Origin: Candidatus Neomarinimicrobiota bacterium
Lineage (GTDB): Bacteria; Fidelibacterota; Fidelibacteria; Fidelibacterales; Fidelibacteraceae
DNA: 64,000 bases
Direction of reading: 5' to 3'
Assembly: GCA_021157965.1 (NCBI GenBank)
Contig: JAGGVO010000036.1
Location: 1-64,000 of the forward strand
Every line of letters begins with the position of its first letter. Position 1 is the first letter of the stretch. A program made the translations under genes and the position numbers. The notes under the pieces were generated by a model. It was not told where the DNA came from. It saw only the letters and a list, made by a program, of their open reading frames with translations, and ran no database searches. Positions 17,456-25,320 of this stretch are shown here, one piece after another.

Positions 17456-19249
17456 TCAGTTCTTTTCTCTTTTTACATACGTTGTATGTAAAAGTTCATG
17501 AGACTTATGTCCTAAGGGCTCTTTCAGAAAATTCTCATAAACCGCGATGATTTCCGGGTTTTCATGTGATTTCCGATATTGCATTTTTTCATCTTCATCA
17601 TAAATGGCATTTGCCCGTTTCATTCGGATCTCATCGGTTGTGGGGATGGGTTGTCCCCCTCCTCCGACACATCCGCCGGGACACGCCATGATTTCGATGA
17701 AATGGTAGGGTGATTCACCTCTTTCAAGTTGTTTCATAATCTTTCTTGCATTAGCCAAACCGTGACCAATGGCTACCCGCAGCTCAACACCTTCCAGGAA
17801 CTTATACTTTTCAAGGGTTCCTTCGATTTTCAGTGTGGCTTCTTTCACCCCGGCCAAGCCCCGAACAGGTTTAACATTCAGGTTTTCAAAGGGGATTTCC
17901 CGACCCGTAACCAATTCATAAGCTGTACGCAGTGCTGCTTCCATCACACCGCCGGTTGCTCCAAAAATGGCACCGGCACCTGTGGATGTACCCAAAATGG
18001 AATCATAGTCTCCATCTTCCAACTTGGTAAAATCTATACCTGCCTGTCGTATCATAAGCCCCAGTTCGCGTGTTGTCAAAACATAATCCACATCCCTGAG
18101 GCCGCTGGCCATCATCTCCGGCCGGGCCGCTTCAAATTTCTTGGCCGTACAGGGCATGATGGATACAACAACCATGTCTTTAGGATCAACTCCGATTTTT
18201 TCAGCATAATAGGTCTTTGCCAGGGGACCAAACATCTGCTGAGGTGATTTACATGTAGAGAGATGGTCCAAGTGGTTGCTGAATTCATGTTCGATATATT
18301 TAATCCAGCCGGGCGAACAGGAAGTTATCATGGGCAGAGCCACATCTTCTTTGTCCCGGATCGCTTTGGTCAGCCGGTGAAGCAATTCATTCCCTTCTTC
18401 AACAATGGTCAGATCGGCTGTAAAATCAGTATCCAGCACACTGTTAAAACCAAGACGCCGTAAGGCCGTAACCAGCTTTTTGGTCACTCGCTGTCCCGGC
18501 TCCATCCCCACTTCTTCACCAATAGAGACCCTGATAGCCGGTGCTGTTTGAACCACAACATGTTTGGTAGGATCATAAATGGCATCCCATACATCTTCCA
18601 CATAATTCCGTTCTGTAAGTGCTCCTGTGGGACAATGGGTCACACACTGGCCACAATTGGTACAAACCACATAAGCCAGAGCTTTATCCCAGAAAGTGGT
18701 AATGCGCATATCCGCCCCTTTATGGGCAACGCAGAGTGCACCGACAGACTGGAGTTCGGTACAGGCTCTGACACAGCGCTGGCAGCGGATACATTTGCTG
18801 TCATCTTTCTGAATGGCCGGCGAAGAGATATCCACCTGATCCTCTTTATGAAGATCGATAAAAATGCCCTGATCGATCCGGTATTCATTGGCCAGGGCCT
18901 GCAGTTCGCAGTTCCCGTTACGGTAACAACGAAGACAGTCTCCCCGGTGTTCACTCAGCAATAATTCAATGACATGTTTCCTGGCAGTCCGGACCAGGCG
19001 GCTGTTAGTGTAAATTTCCATACCGTCAGAAACCGGCGTGGCACAAGATGCCTGAAGAGTCCGCGAGCCTTTCACTTCCACCATACAGACCCGGCAGTTC
19101 CCTGCAACACAGAGATCTTCATGGTGGCAAAGTGTTGGAATGTGTACACCCAGCAATTTGGCTGCATCCAGGATCGTGGTATTCTCCGGCACAGAAACCG
19201 GTGTACCATCGATGGTCACATAAATCATATTTTGTTTATTTTCACTCAT
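17456..19249 (-). CDS. hydA: NAD-linked [FeFe] hydrogenase catalytic subunit
   Basis: 597 residues. The N-terminus has a [2Fe-2S] ferredoxin domain (C-x6-C-x4-C-x2-C pattern around CVAGNCRVC), a His-ligated cluster motif (HRGDCLRCYRNGNC) and two [4Fe-4S] motifs (CIRCQRCVRAC, CTNCGQCVTHC). The H-cluster domain carries the three signatures ITSCSPGW (about 308), MPCTAKKFE (about 363) and MACPGGCVGGGGQP (about 520), so the active site looks intact. It produces or oxidises H2 and exchanges electrons with the HydBC diaphorase and probably ferredoxin. It is the last gene of hydC-hydB-hydA, 14 nt after hydB. Confidence 0.97.
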   Translation of the reverse strand: MSENKQNMIYVTIDGTPVSVPENTTILDAAKLLGVHIPTLCHHEDLCVAGNCRVCMVEVKGSRTLQASCATPVSDGMEIYTNSRLVRTARKHVIELLLSEHRGDCLRCYRNGNCELQALANEYRIDQGIFIDLHKEDQVDISSPAIQKDDSKCIRCQRCVRACTELQSVGALCVAHKGADMRITTFWDKALAYVVCTNCGQCVTHCPTGALTERNYVEDVWDAIYDPTKHVVVQTAPAIRVSIGEEVGMEPGQRVTKKLVTALRRLGFNSVLDTDFTADLTIVEEGNELLHRLTKAIRDKEDVALPMITSCSPGWIKYIEHEFSNHLDHLSTCKSPQQMFGPLAKTYYAEKIGVDPKDMVVVSIMPCTAKKFEAARPEMMASGLRDVDYVLTTRELGLMIRQAGIDFTKLEDGDYDSILGTSTGAGAIFGATGGVMEAALRTAYELVTGREIPFENLNVKPVRGLAGVKEATLKIEGTLEKYKFLEGVELRVAIGHGLANARKIMKQLERGESPYHFIEIMACPGGCVGGGGQPIPTTDEIRMKRANAIYDEDEKMQYRKSHENPEIIAVYENFLKEPLGHKSHELLHTTYVKREKN

Positions 19250-19263
19250 GGATTCCTCCGGGA

Positions 19264-20454
19264 TTAATAGATAATTTCTTCACGAAAATTTTCGACAATC
19301 GAAATAAAGGGGTTGGCTACACTCTGTCCAAGCCCGCATTTCGACGCAACCCGCATGGTTTTAGCCAGTTTAACCAAATCGTCCAGATAGCTGGCGGGAC
19401 GCTTTTTGTGTTTGATCGCCTGGATTCCTTTTACCAATTGCTGGCATCCTACACGGCAGGGTGTACACTGGCCACAGGACTCTTCCTGCATGAATTCCAT
19501 GTAATTCATCAGAATGTGATACATGGAACGGGTGCTGTTGAAGAGCATCATGGATCCGCCTGTAGGAACCCCTTCAAAGCCGATAATGGTCTCTTTAAAC
19601 TTCTTCCGGGGGACGCAGAATCCGGAAGCACCCCCGACCTGGACAGCCTTTGTGTCTCCGTCTCCAAAGAGATCCACAAATTCCTGGATGGTCATGCCCA
19701 ATTCCAATTCGTAGATTCCTTCCACATCTGCATCACCGGATACGGAAAAAACCTTGGATCCCGCGGATATTTCAGTACCAAAGGTCTTGAATTTTCCTCC
19801 TTCATTGAGGACAATCATCGCACAATATACCAGGGTTTCCACATTGTTAATCACGGTGGGTTTGCCCAAATATCCTTTTTCCACAGGGTAAGGCGGTTTG
19901 TTCCTGGCTTCTCCCCGGTATCCTTCCATAGATTCAATCAGGGCTGTTTCCTCACCGCAAATGTAAGCACCGCTACCGCTCCGAAGATATAATGTGAAAT
20001 TGAGCCCCAGCTTTTGCATCTCTTCATTGAAAGTATTCATCTTCGTCGTCAGCAAGGGAACCAGATAATTATATTCACCGCGTAAATAGACATACCCTTC
20101 AGGAGCTCCGATTACTTTGGCGCATATTGCCATTCCGGTAAAAACCTTGTCTGCCTGTTCTTCCAGGATTTTCCGGTCCTTGAAAGTCCCGGGCTCCCCT
20201 TCGTCGGCATTGCAAATCACATACTTCATGTCACTTTTCTGGTCCGCAGCCAGTTTCCATTTCAGATAAGTGGGAAAACCGGCACCACCCCGGCCTTTCA
20301 ATCCGGATTCCTTGATATATTCCAAAATCTTGTCGTTTCCCAGCTTCATGACCTTTTCCATCAGTCCCAGCGTATCAATCTTCTCAAAAATCAGATTAAC
20401 CCGCTCCTGATGGGCATTGATCCTGGCCAGTTTTTCTTCACGTGTCATGACCAT
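19264..20454 (-). CDS. hydB: Hydrogenase diaphorase subunit HydB (NuoF-like)
   Basis: 396 residues from the ATG at 20454, chosen because AAGGAGA lies 6 nt before it; an upstream ATG at 20478 has no such site. It has the FMN/NADH-binding GRGGAGFPTYLKW and SGSGAYICGEETAL blocks and a C-terminal [4Fe-4S] site ESCGQCTPCR plus a later Cys. It passes electrons between NAD(H) and the HydA clusters. Compared with HydB of bifurcating hydrogenases such as Thermotoga, both the N-terminal thioredoxin-like domain and the C-terminal two-cluster ferredoxin domain are missing, so it has NuoF length. Confidence 0.95.
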   Translation of the reverse strand: MVMTREEKLARINAHQERVNLIFEKIDTLGLMEKVMKLGNDKILEYIKESGLKGRGGAGFPTYLKWKLAADQKSDMKYVICNADEGEPGTFKDRKILEEQADKVFTGMAICAKVIGAPEGYVYLRGEYNYLVPLLTTKMNTFNEEMQKLGLNFTLYLRSGSGAYICGEETALIESMEGYRGEARNKPPYPVEKGYLGKPTVINNVETLVYCAMIVLNEGGKFKTFGTEISAGSKVFSVSGDADVEGIYELELGMTIQEFVDLFGDGDTKAVQVGGASGFCVPRKKFKETIIGFEGVPTGGSMMLFNSTRSMYHILMNYMEFMQEESCGQCTPCRVGCQQLVKGIQAIKHKKRPASYLDDLVKLAKTMRVASKCGLGQSVANPFISIVENFREEIIY

Positions 20455-20464
20455 GGTCTTCTCC

Positions 20465-20923
20465 TTACATGTATTCATCTAAAGCCTTGACGGCTTTTTC
20501 AGGGGTTAGCTCTGTATATACTTTGTCATTAATCAGCATGGCAGGCCCTTTGTGGCACCAGCCGATGCAGTTTGCTTCCAGAAGACTGAATTTCCGGTCG
20601 GGCGTTGTTTCACCCATTTTAATACCCAGGGCATCTTCCAAAGCGGCAATAATCGAATCCTTACCTTTCATGAAACAGGCAATAGTCTTACAAATCCGAA
20701 TAATGTTCTTTCCCTTCGGCTGCATATCCATAAAAGAATAAAATGTAGCCACCCCAAATACATCTGCCGATGAAAGATCCATCTCCGCGGCAATCTCTCG
20801 CAACTGATCTTCAGACAGGTAATTGTTTTCTTTGCGTACCATCTGAAGAATGGGCAGAAGGTTCTCACGGCTCTTGCCGTATTTCCTGACGGCTTTCCGG
20901 ACGATATTTTCCGATCCTTGCAT
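20465..20923 (-). CDS. hydC: Hydrogenase subunit HydC (NuoE-like [2Fe-2S] protein)
   Basis: 152 residues with the thioredoxin-like [2Fe-2S] fold of NuoE/HydC. Cluster cysteines are C78 and C83 in CKTIAC, and C119 and C123 in CIGWC. The N-terminal helical region (LLPILQMVRKENNYLSEDQL) and VFGVATFYSF are typical. It relays electrons within the hydrogenase complex. It is first in hydC-hydB-hydA, and its stop lies 10 nt before the chosen hydB start. The ATG at 20923 follows AAAGGGA. No clear promoter was found upstream. Confidence 0.95.
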   Translation of the reverse strand: MQGSENIVRKAVRKYGKSRENLLPILQMVRKENNYLSEDQLREIAAEMDLSSADVFGVATFYSFMDMQPKGKNIIRICKTIACFMKGKDSIIAALEDALGIKMGETTPDRKFSLLEANCIGWCHKGPAMLINDKVYTELTPEKAVKALDEYM

Positions 20924-21073
20924 GAATCCATCCCTTTCTTCGCTTCAATTTTATCTGTTTAAGACTTGAAAATTATCAGCGCAAGAATGTATTATTCCCC
21001 CAAGAATTACCCAAGGAATAATCCTTTTTTTCTCGATTGAAAACCCCAAATCGTGATTTTTTTCTCGTTTTTA

Positions 21074-21430
21074 TCAGGGATTTTGAGAATGATTCTCATT
21101 TTTGTGAGAAGTTTCCCTTCCGGAGGTATCAAAACCGGAAAAATCCAGGAGTAAATGCTTGCTGAAATGGTGGGCGATGGAGAGGATGACGGCACTTCCG
21201 AGGAAAGCAATGGCAACTTCCCATTGAAATCCTGTCAGGGCTACGCCCAAAGTTACACTGGCTTCAGGAGAATGTTTCGCATCTGTGGCCGGCATGAAAA
21301 AGACGGTGCACCCTACCGACATGGAATCAACAAAAGCCAATAATACGACATTCCCAACAGGAATCAGTCCAAAAAGCGGCCCAAAAACAAGCCCGGCATC
21401 ATAACTGCGCAGGACCGCCCTGACTATCAT
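21074..21430 (-). pseudogene. Probable remnant of an HPP-family membrane protein
   Basis: A 118-codon frame with two hydrophobic segments and no other gene covering it. The stretch VFFMPATDAKHSPEASVTLG, then VALTGFQWEVAIAFLGSAVI and LSIAHHFSKHLLLDF, resembles the end of HPP-family transporters (normally a T-x3-HPPAA motif, then a last membrane helix). The HPP motif is HSP here, and most of the N-terminal helices are missing. There is no convincing ribosome binding site. I read it as a decayed 3' fragment; a real small membrane protein is possible. Confidence 0.4.
21084..21098. promoter_or_regulatory. Fur-box-like palindrome
   Basis: TGAGAATGATTCTCA is a perfect 7-1-7 dyad of the form bound by Fur-type iron repressors. 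It lies at the 3' end of the HPP-like remnant and about 160 nt before the hydC start, with no intact iron-transport gene beside it. Fur binding is inferred from motif shape only. Confidence 0.4.
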
Positions 21431-21501
21431 TCAATCACCGTTATTCATGATTCATTTATATTATTATACAGTATTAATTTATTATTTACAAGTTAAGCCG
21501 G

Positions 21502-22548
21502 TCACAAGGTTGAATTCTTCGATTTAATGATATCGGTAAATTTTCTTTTCCCCGAAAGATAAACGCTCAGGGGGATGGGAAACGGGATCATTTTCTTTCG
21601 AATCTGAGTGTCACGGATCTTTCTCAAAGACTGATGCTTCCGGTGTTTCTTCACCAGGTAAGGAAGATGGCACAAAAGCCAGGTATATGCCACAAAAAGT
21701 GCACCAATCCTTTTAAAATCCCCCCTGATCAGGGCAAAACCTCCGGACATAAAATCCAAAAGGAAACGGATTGGTGCAATCCAAAGCAGGGAAAGCACTG
21801 AATAATTGGCCAAAAGCATCATGAGATTATTCCGGTGATTCAGGTACTTTTTCCGGTAGGAGTCGGGAGGCAGTGTCCATCCCGAGTGGTGCCAGATGAC
21901 AGAATCGGGGATACAATATGCAGACCAGCCCAGCAAATGGAAGCGCCAGTGCAGATCAATTTCCTCCATGTGGGCAAAAAAGGTTTCGTCAAACAGCCCG
22001 CTCTCGTCCAACGCTTTTTTCCGAACCATAAAAGCGGTCCCGCTGGACCAGAATATTTCCATGGGTGTGTCGTATTGTCCCTGATCTGTTTCCAGATAAT
22101 CAAAAAGTCTGCCCCTGGCAAAAGGATAGCCGTAATAATCCATAAATCCACCGGCAGCCCCCGAATAGTCAAAACGATCCCGGCGGTTGTAAGAAAGAAT
22201 TTTAGGCATCACAGTGGCTGCGAGAGGATGAGTATCAAGCCATTGAACCATTGGTTCGATCCAGCCCGGATCATGGATTGTGTCATTATTTAAAATTAAA
22301 AGATATTCCCCTGTGGCATGAGTAATGCCCACATTGCATCCTCCGGCAAATCCCAGGTTCACTTTATTTCGGATGATATGTACTTGAGGATACTCCTTTT
22401 CAACCATCTCAAGGCTGCCATCAGTGGATCCGTTATCCACAAGAAGAATCTCTCGGTGGGGATAGGTAGACTGCCTTAGAGAGTCCAGACAATCTTTCAA
22501 AATATCCCGGCCGTTATAATGGGGAATAATGATACTGACTTTGATCAT
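21502..22548 (-). CDS. Family 2 glycosyltransferase
   Basis: 348 residues with a GT-A fold: VSIIIPHYNGRDILKDCLDS at the start, LLVDNGSTDGS, NLGFAGGCNVGI and the metal/nucleotide-binding ILNNDT near residue 92. A C-terminal hydrophobic stretch (about 240-300) suggests membrane association. The pattern resembles rhamnosyltransferase-type GT2 enzymes that build cell-surface glycans. Donor and acceptor cannot be told from sequence. Directly before the ATG lies a terminator hairpin, and there is no Shine-Dalgarno. The gene upstream is a DUF2723 protein. Confidence 0.9.
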   Translation of the reverse strand: MIKVSIIIPHYNGRDILKDCLDSLRQSTYPHREILLVDNGSTDGSLEMVEKEYPQVHIIRNKVNLGFAGGCNVGITHATGEYLLILNNDTIHDPGWIEPMVQWLDTHPLAATVMPKILSYNRRDRFDYSGAAGGFMDYYGYPFARGRLFDYLETDQGQYDTPMEIFWSSGTAFMVRKKALDESGLFDETFFAHMEEIDLHWRFHLLGWSAYCIPDSVIWHHSGWTLPPDSYRKKYLNHRNNLMMLLANYSVLSLLWIAPIRFLLDFMSGGFALIRGDFKRIGALFVAYTWLLCHLPYLVKKHRKHQSLRKIRDTQIRKKMIPFPIPLSVYLSGKRKFTDIIKSKNSTL

Positions 22549-22550
22549 AG

Positions 22551-22571
22551 AAAAAAGGGGCTTTATGCCCC
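22551..22571 (-). terminator. Terminator between the DUF2723 and GT2 genes
   Basis: On the minus strand GGGGC-ATAAA-GCCCC is followed by TTTTTT, 8 nt after the DUF2723 stop. The U tract ends two nucleotides before the GT2 start codon, so it occupies the place where that gene's ribosome binding site should be. Confidence 0.8.
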
Positions 22572-22578
22572 CTGTTGT

Positions 22579-25224
22579 TTATTCCTGAGTGGTTTGTTCT
22601 TCTTTTAATTTCATGATCTGTTCTTTCATTTGGATAGCATTGGGGTCTCCCGGTGCTACATCGCTCAACCAACGATCAAGCAATTCCAGGGCCTGATCGT
22701 ATTTTTCGGCTTCCCGGTAAATCAGCGCCAGCATTCCCACGGTTCTGGCATCCCGGGGACGAAGGAAATAGGCATTTTCCATGACGGATGCAGCTTTATC
22801 ATAATCCTGTAAATCCATATAGTAAACCTGGGCGGCATTGAAATACTCGTTATACCCCAGGTTATCCCGGTTAATATACCGTTCAACCCGTTCCAGCATT
22901 TCAGACGTATCACCGGTTTCGAGATACAGTCTTCCCATCTGAAGCATGAGTTCAGGATGATATATGGGAATATTTTCTTCCGGGATTTTTTCCTCAAGGA
23001 AATCAAGCAGATGTCCGGCTTTTTCCTTTTCCCCTTTTTCAAGAAATGCCATGACGGCCTGCATGGCGCAGGTCCTGTAATTCTGCATAAGCCGTTTGAT
23101 GTTGTTGTTCAGGAACACATCGGGATTGGCAAGATTACGGAACCGGTACGTTTGGGTAAAGTTATCATAGATTTTATCCGGATCCACATGGGGAACTTTT
23201 TTGGGATGGAGCCGCATAGAAAGTCCTTCCATGGAGAGATACTCTCCAAGGCCGATACGGTTGTTATCAGGGACGGTAACGGCAAAATAGACGGGGCGTT
23301 TCCAGGCGGCAGCACGGGCCAGAATATAAATCATCTGATCCTGTACCCGCAGACCCATATCCCGGTAGCCCGGATCCATACGCCAGGTAATTTCCCCTTT
23401 GGGATTCAATTCCTCCGGAACTTCAATGGACATTTTACGGGATTTCCAGGGGATTACCGTCATCTGCTCGATCTGCTTATCCGGCAGGGGGATATCCAGC
23501 TTAGGTTCATTATGTTTGAGCTGAAGAATATACCAGGGAGTATTCAAAAGACTCAGGTTGACAACCCTGACATCCGTGCGGACTTTTTCCACCTCCTGCA
23601 TATACCAGAGGGGAAAGGTGTCATTATCCCCGTTTGTAAAAATAATGCCGTTGGGTGCCACGGAATTCAGCAAATTATAGGCATAATCCGAAGCCACATA
23701 ATTGCCATGCCGGTTATGTTCTTTATAGTTGGCCCGGAGCATATTCACCGGAAGGACCAGCAGAAGAACCACAGCCGTGGCGGGTACCAGCCAGGACTTT
23801 ACTTTCTTGTTTTTCAGTCTATCCACCCAATTGAGTATCCCGTAAACACCCAGACCAATCCAGATGGAAAAGGCAAAAAAGGAACCCACATAGGAGTAAT
23901 CCCGTTCACGGGGTTGGGGATCGGGTTGGTTCAGGTAGATGATAATGGCAAGACCGGTCATAAAAAAGAGAGCCATAACCGATAAGGCCCTGTTCCGGTC
24001 CCGCATAAAGTGGTAAAACATGCCGAACCATCCCACAAGAAAAGGAATTCCCCATAATTTTGAAGGATCCAGCTGATCTCCGGTCCGCCCGATAAATTGC
24101 CAATTAAAATAACGGATATACATTTTTTTTACCTGGTATTTCCAGAAAAAGTCCCAGGGACCGGAGTATTGATTCCGGTTTGGGGATTCGCGCCAGCGGG
24201 CGATACGGTCTGTTGTGATATCTCCGTACTGTTCCCGCTCCAGGTAGGCAACGGCCTGGCGTATCGATTCGGGATCGTTTTCGTCAATATTGGGGTTTTT
24301 CAGGGATCGAATAAAAATGGTTTCATAGGAAGAGTATCCGATGGTTATCAGGGCCAGACCTATCAGGGCAATCTGGGTCCATTTCCAGGCTGAGATGTAA
24401 TTTTTCAGGAGTGATTTGAACATGAGAAATGCAAGAAAAATGACCAGGAGGATGACTAAGATAGCCAGGGGAAATGAGATTGCGGCGGGATTGATACCCA
24501 TAAGCAGGGCAAGACGGGCCGTTCCCCGGATAATTCCCGTGTTGATGATCACAAAATAAAGTCCCGTAACAGCCGCCAGGAGAATTAGCGGTCCCCATTT
24601 GAATTCTTTATACCGGAAATAGATAATCAAGGCAATGAAGGGGAGAGCCAGAAGATTCAGCATGTGAACACCGATAGCCAGTCCGATCAAGTAAGCAATG
24701 AGTATAAGATACCGCTCCCCATGGGCATGATGCTCATCGGCTTCATTCCATTTCAGCACAAGCCACACAACAATTGCCGTAAAAAAGGTACTCATGGCAT
24801 ACACTTCGGATTCCACGGCATTAAACCATTGACTGGTTGTAAAAGCAAAAGTCATGGCGCCGATGAAAGCACTGAGATAAATGATCCACTGTTTTTTTCC
24901 GTTCTGATCTTTATCTACAAAGAATCGGCTGAATTGAATGATAATCAGATATAAGAGAAGCACGGCACCGGCAGAAGCTATGGGAGACATAAGATTCATC
25001 CGCCATCCGATATCCGGATTCAGGGGAATCATGGTAAAGATACGTCCTAAAAGGAGAAAAATCGGACTTCCGGGTGGATGAGGCACACCCATAATATAGG
25101 ATGTGGCAATGAACTCCCCGCAATCCCAGAAAGAAAGAGTGGGAGCCATAGTTCTAAAATACACCAAAAATGATCCAAGAAGGGCAACCAGTCCCAACCA
25201 GAATTTCGTCTTATCTTTTGTCAT
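22579..25224 (-). CDS. DUF2723 polytopic membrane protein with C-terminal TPR region
   Basis: 881 residues. The N-terminal half has a dozen or so membrane helices with the DUF2723 signature WDCGEFIATSYIMGVPHPPG near residues 34-53, reminiscent of the first-loop acidic site of GT-C glycosyltransferases (family now linked to GT117). A periplasmic domain follows (GIIFTNGDNDTFPLWYMQEV near 540), then tetratricopeptide-like helices from about 750 to the end. It probably moves a sugar from a lipid carrier to protein or glycan in the periplasm; the acceptor is unknown. The neighbouring GT2 gene fits glycan assembly. Confidence 0.88.
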   Translation of the reverse strand: MTKDKTKFWLGLVALLGSFLVYFRTMAPTLSFWDCGEFIATSYIMGVPHPPGSPIFLLLGRIFTMIPLNPDIGWRMNLMSPIASAGAVLLLYLIIIQFSRFFVDKDQNGKKQWIIYLSAFIGAMTFAFTTSQWFNAVESEVYAMSTFFTAIVVWLVLKWNEADEHHAHGERYLILIAYLIGLAIGVHMLNLLALPFIALIIYFRYKEFKWGPLILLAAVTGLYFVIINTGIIRGTARLALLMGINPAAISFPLAILVILLVIFLAFLMFKSLLKNYISAWKWTQIALIGLALITIGYSSYETIFIRSLKNPNIDENDPESIRQAVAYLEREQYGDITTDRIARWRESPNRNQYSGPWDFFWKYQVKKMYIRYFNWQFIGRTGDQLDPSKLWGIPFLVGWFGMFYHFMRDRNRALSVMALFFMTGLAIIIYLNQPDPQPRERDYSYVGSFFAFSIWIGLGVYGILNWVDRLKNKKVKSWLVPATAVVLLLVLPVNMLRANYKEHNRHGNYVASDYAYNLLNSVAPNGIIFTNGDNDTFPLWYMQEVEKVRTDVRVVNLSLLNTPWYILQLKHNEPKLDIPLPDKQIEQMTVIPWKSRKMSIEVPEELNPKGEITWRMDPGYRDMGLRVQDQMIYILARAAAWKRPVYFAVTVPDNNRIGLGEYLSMEGLSMRLHPKKVPHVDPDKIYDNFTQTYRFRNLANPDVFLNNNIKRLMQNYRTCAMQAVMAFLEKGEKEKAGHLLDFLEEKIPEENIPIYHPELMLQMGRLYLETGDTSEMLERVERYINRDNLGYNEYFNAAQVYYMDLQDYDKAASVMENAYFLRPRDARTVGMLALIYREAEKYDQALELLDRWLSDVAPGDPNAIQMKEQIMKLKEEQTTQE

Positions 25225-25320
25225 GAGTCCTTTCCTGTATTTTTAATATCAAAGACGTGAAATAACATCTGCTTAAATATCCGCCGGTCACAAAGGTTCC
25301 TTTTCAGTTTTTCAAGAGCA

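Noticed and set aside
19048-19992. 314-codon open frame on the plus strand
   Set aside because: Antisense to hydA/hydB, which are well supported.
22957-23985. 342-codon open frame on the plus strand
   Set aside because: Antisense to the DUF2723 gene; low-complexity His/Gly-rich translation typical of shadows.
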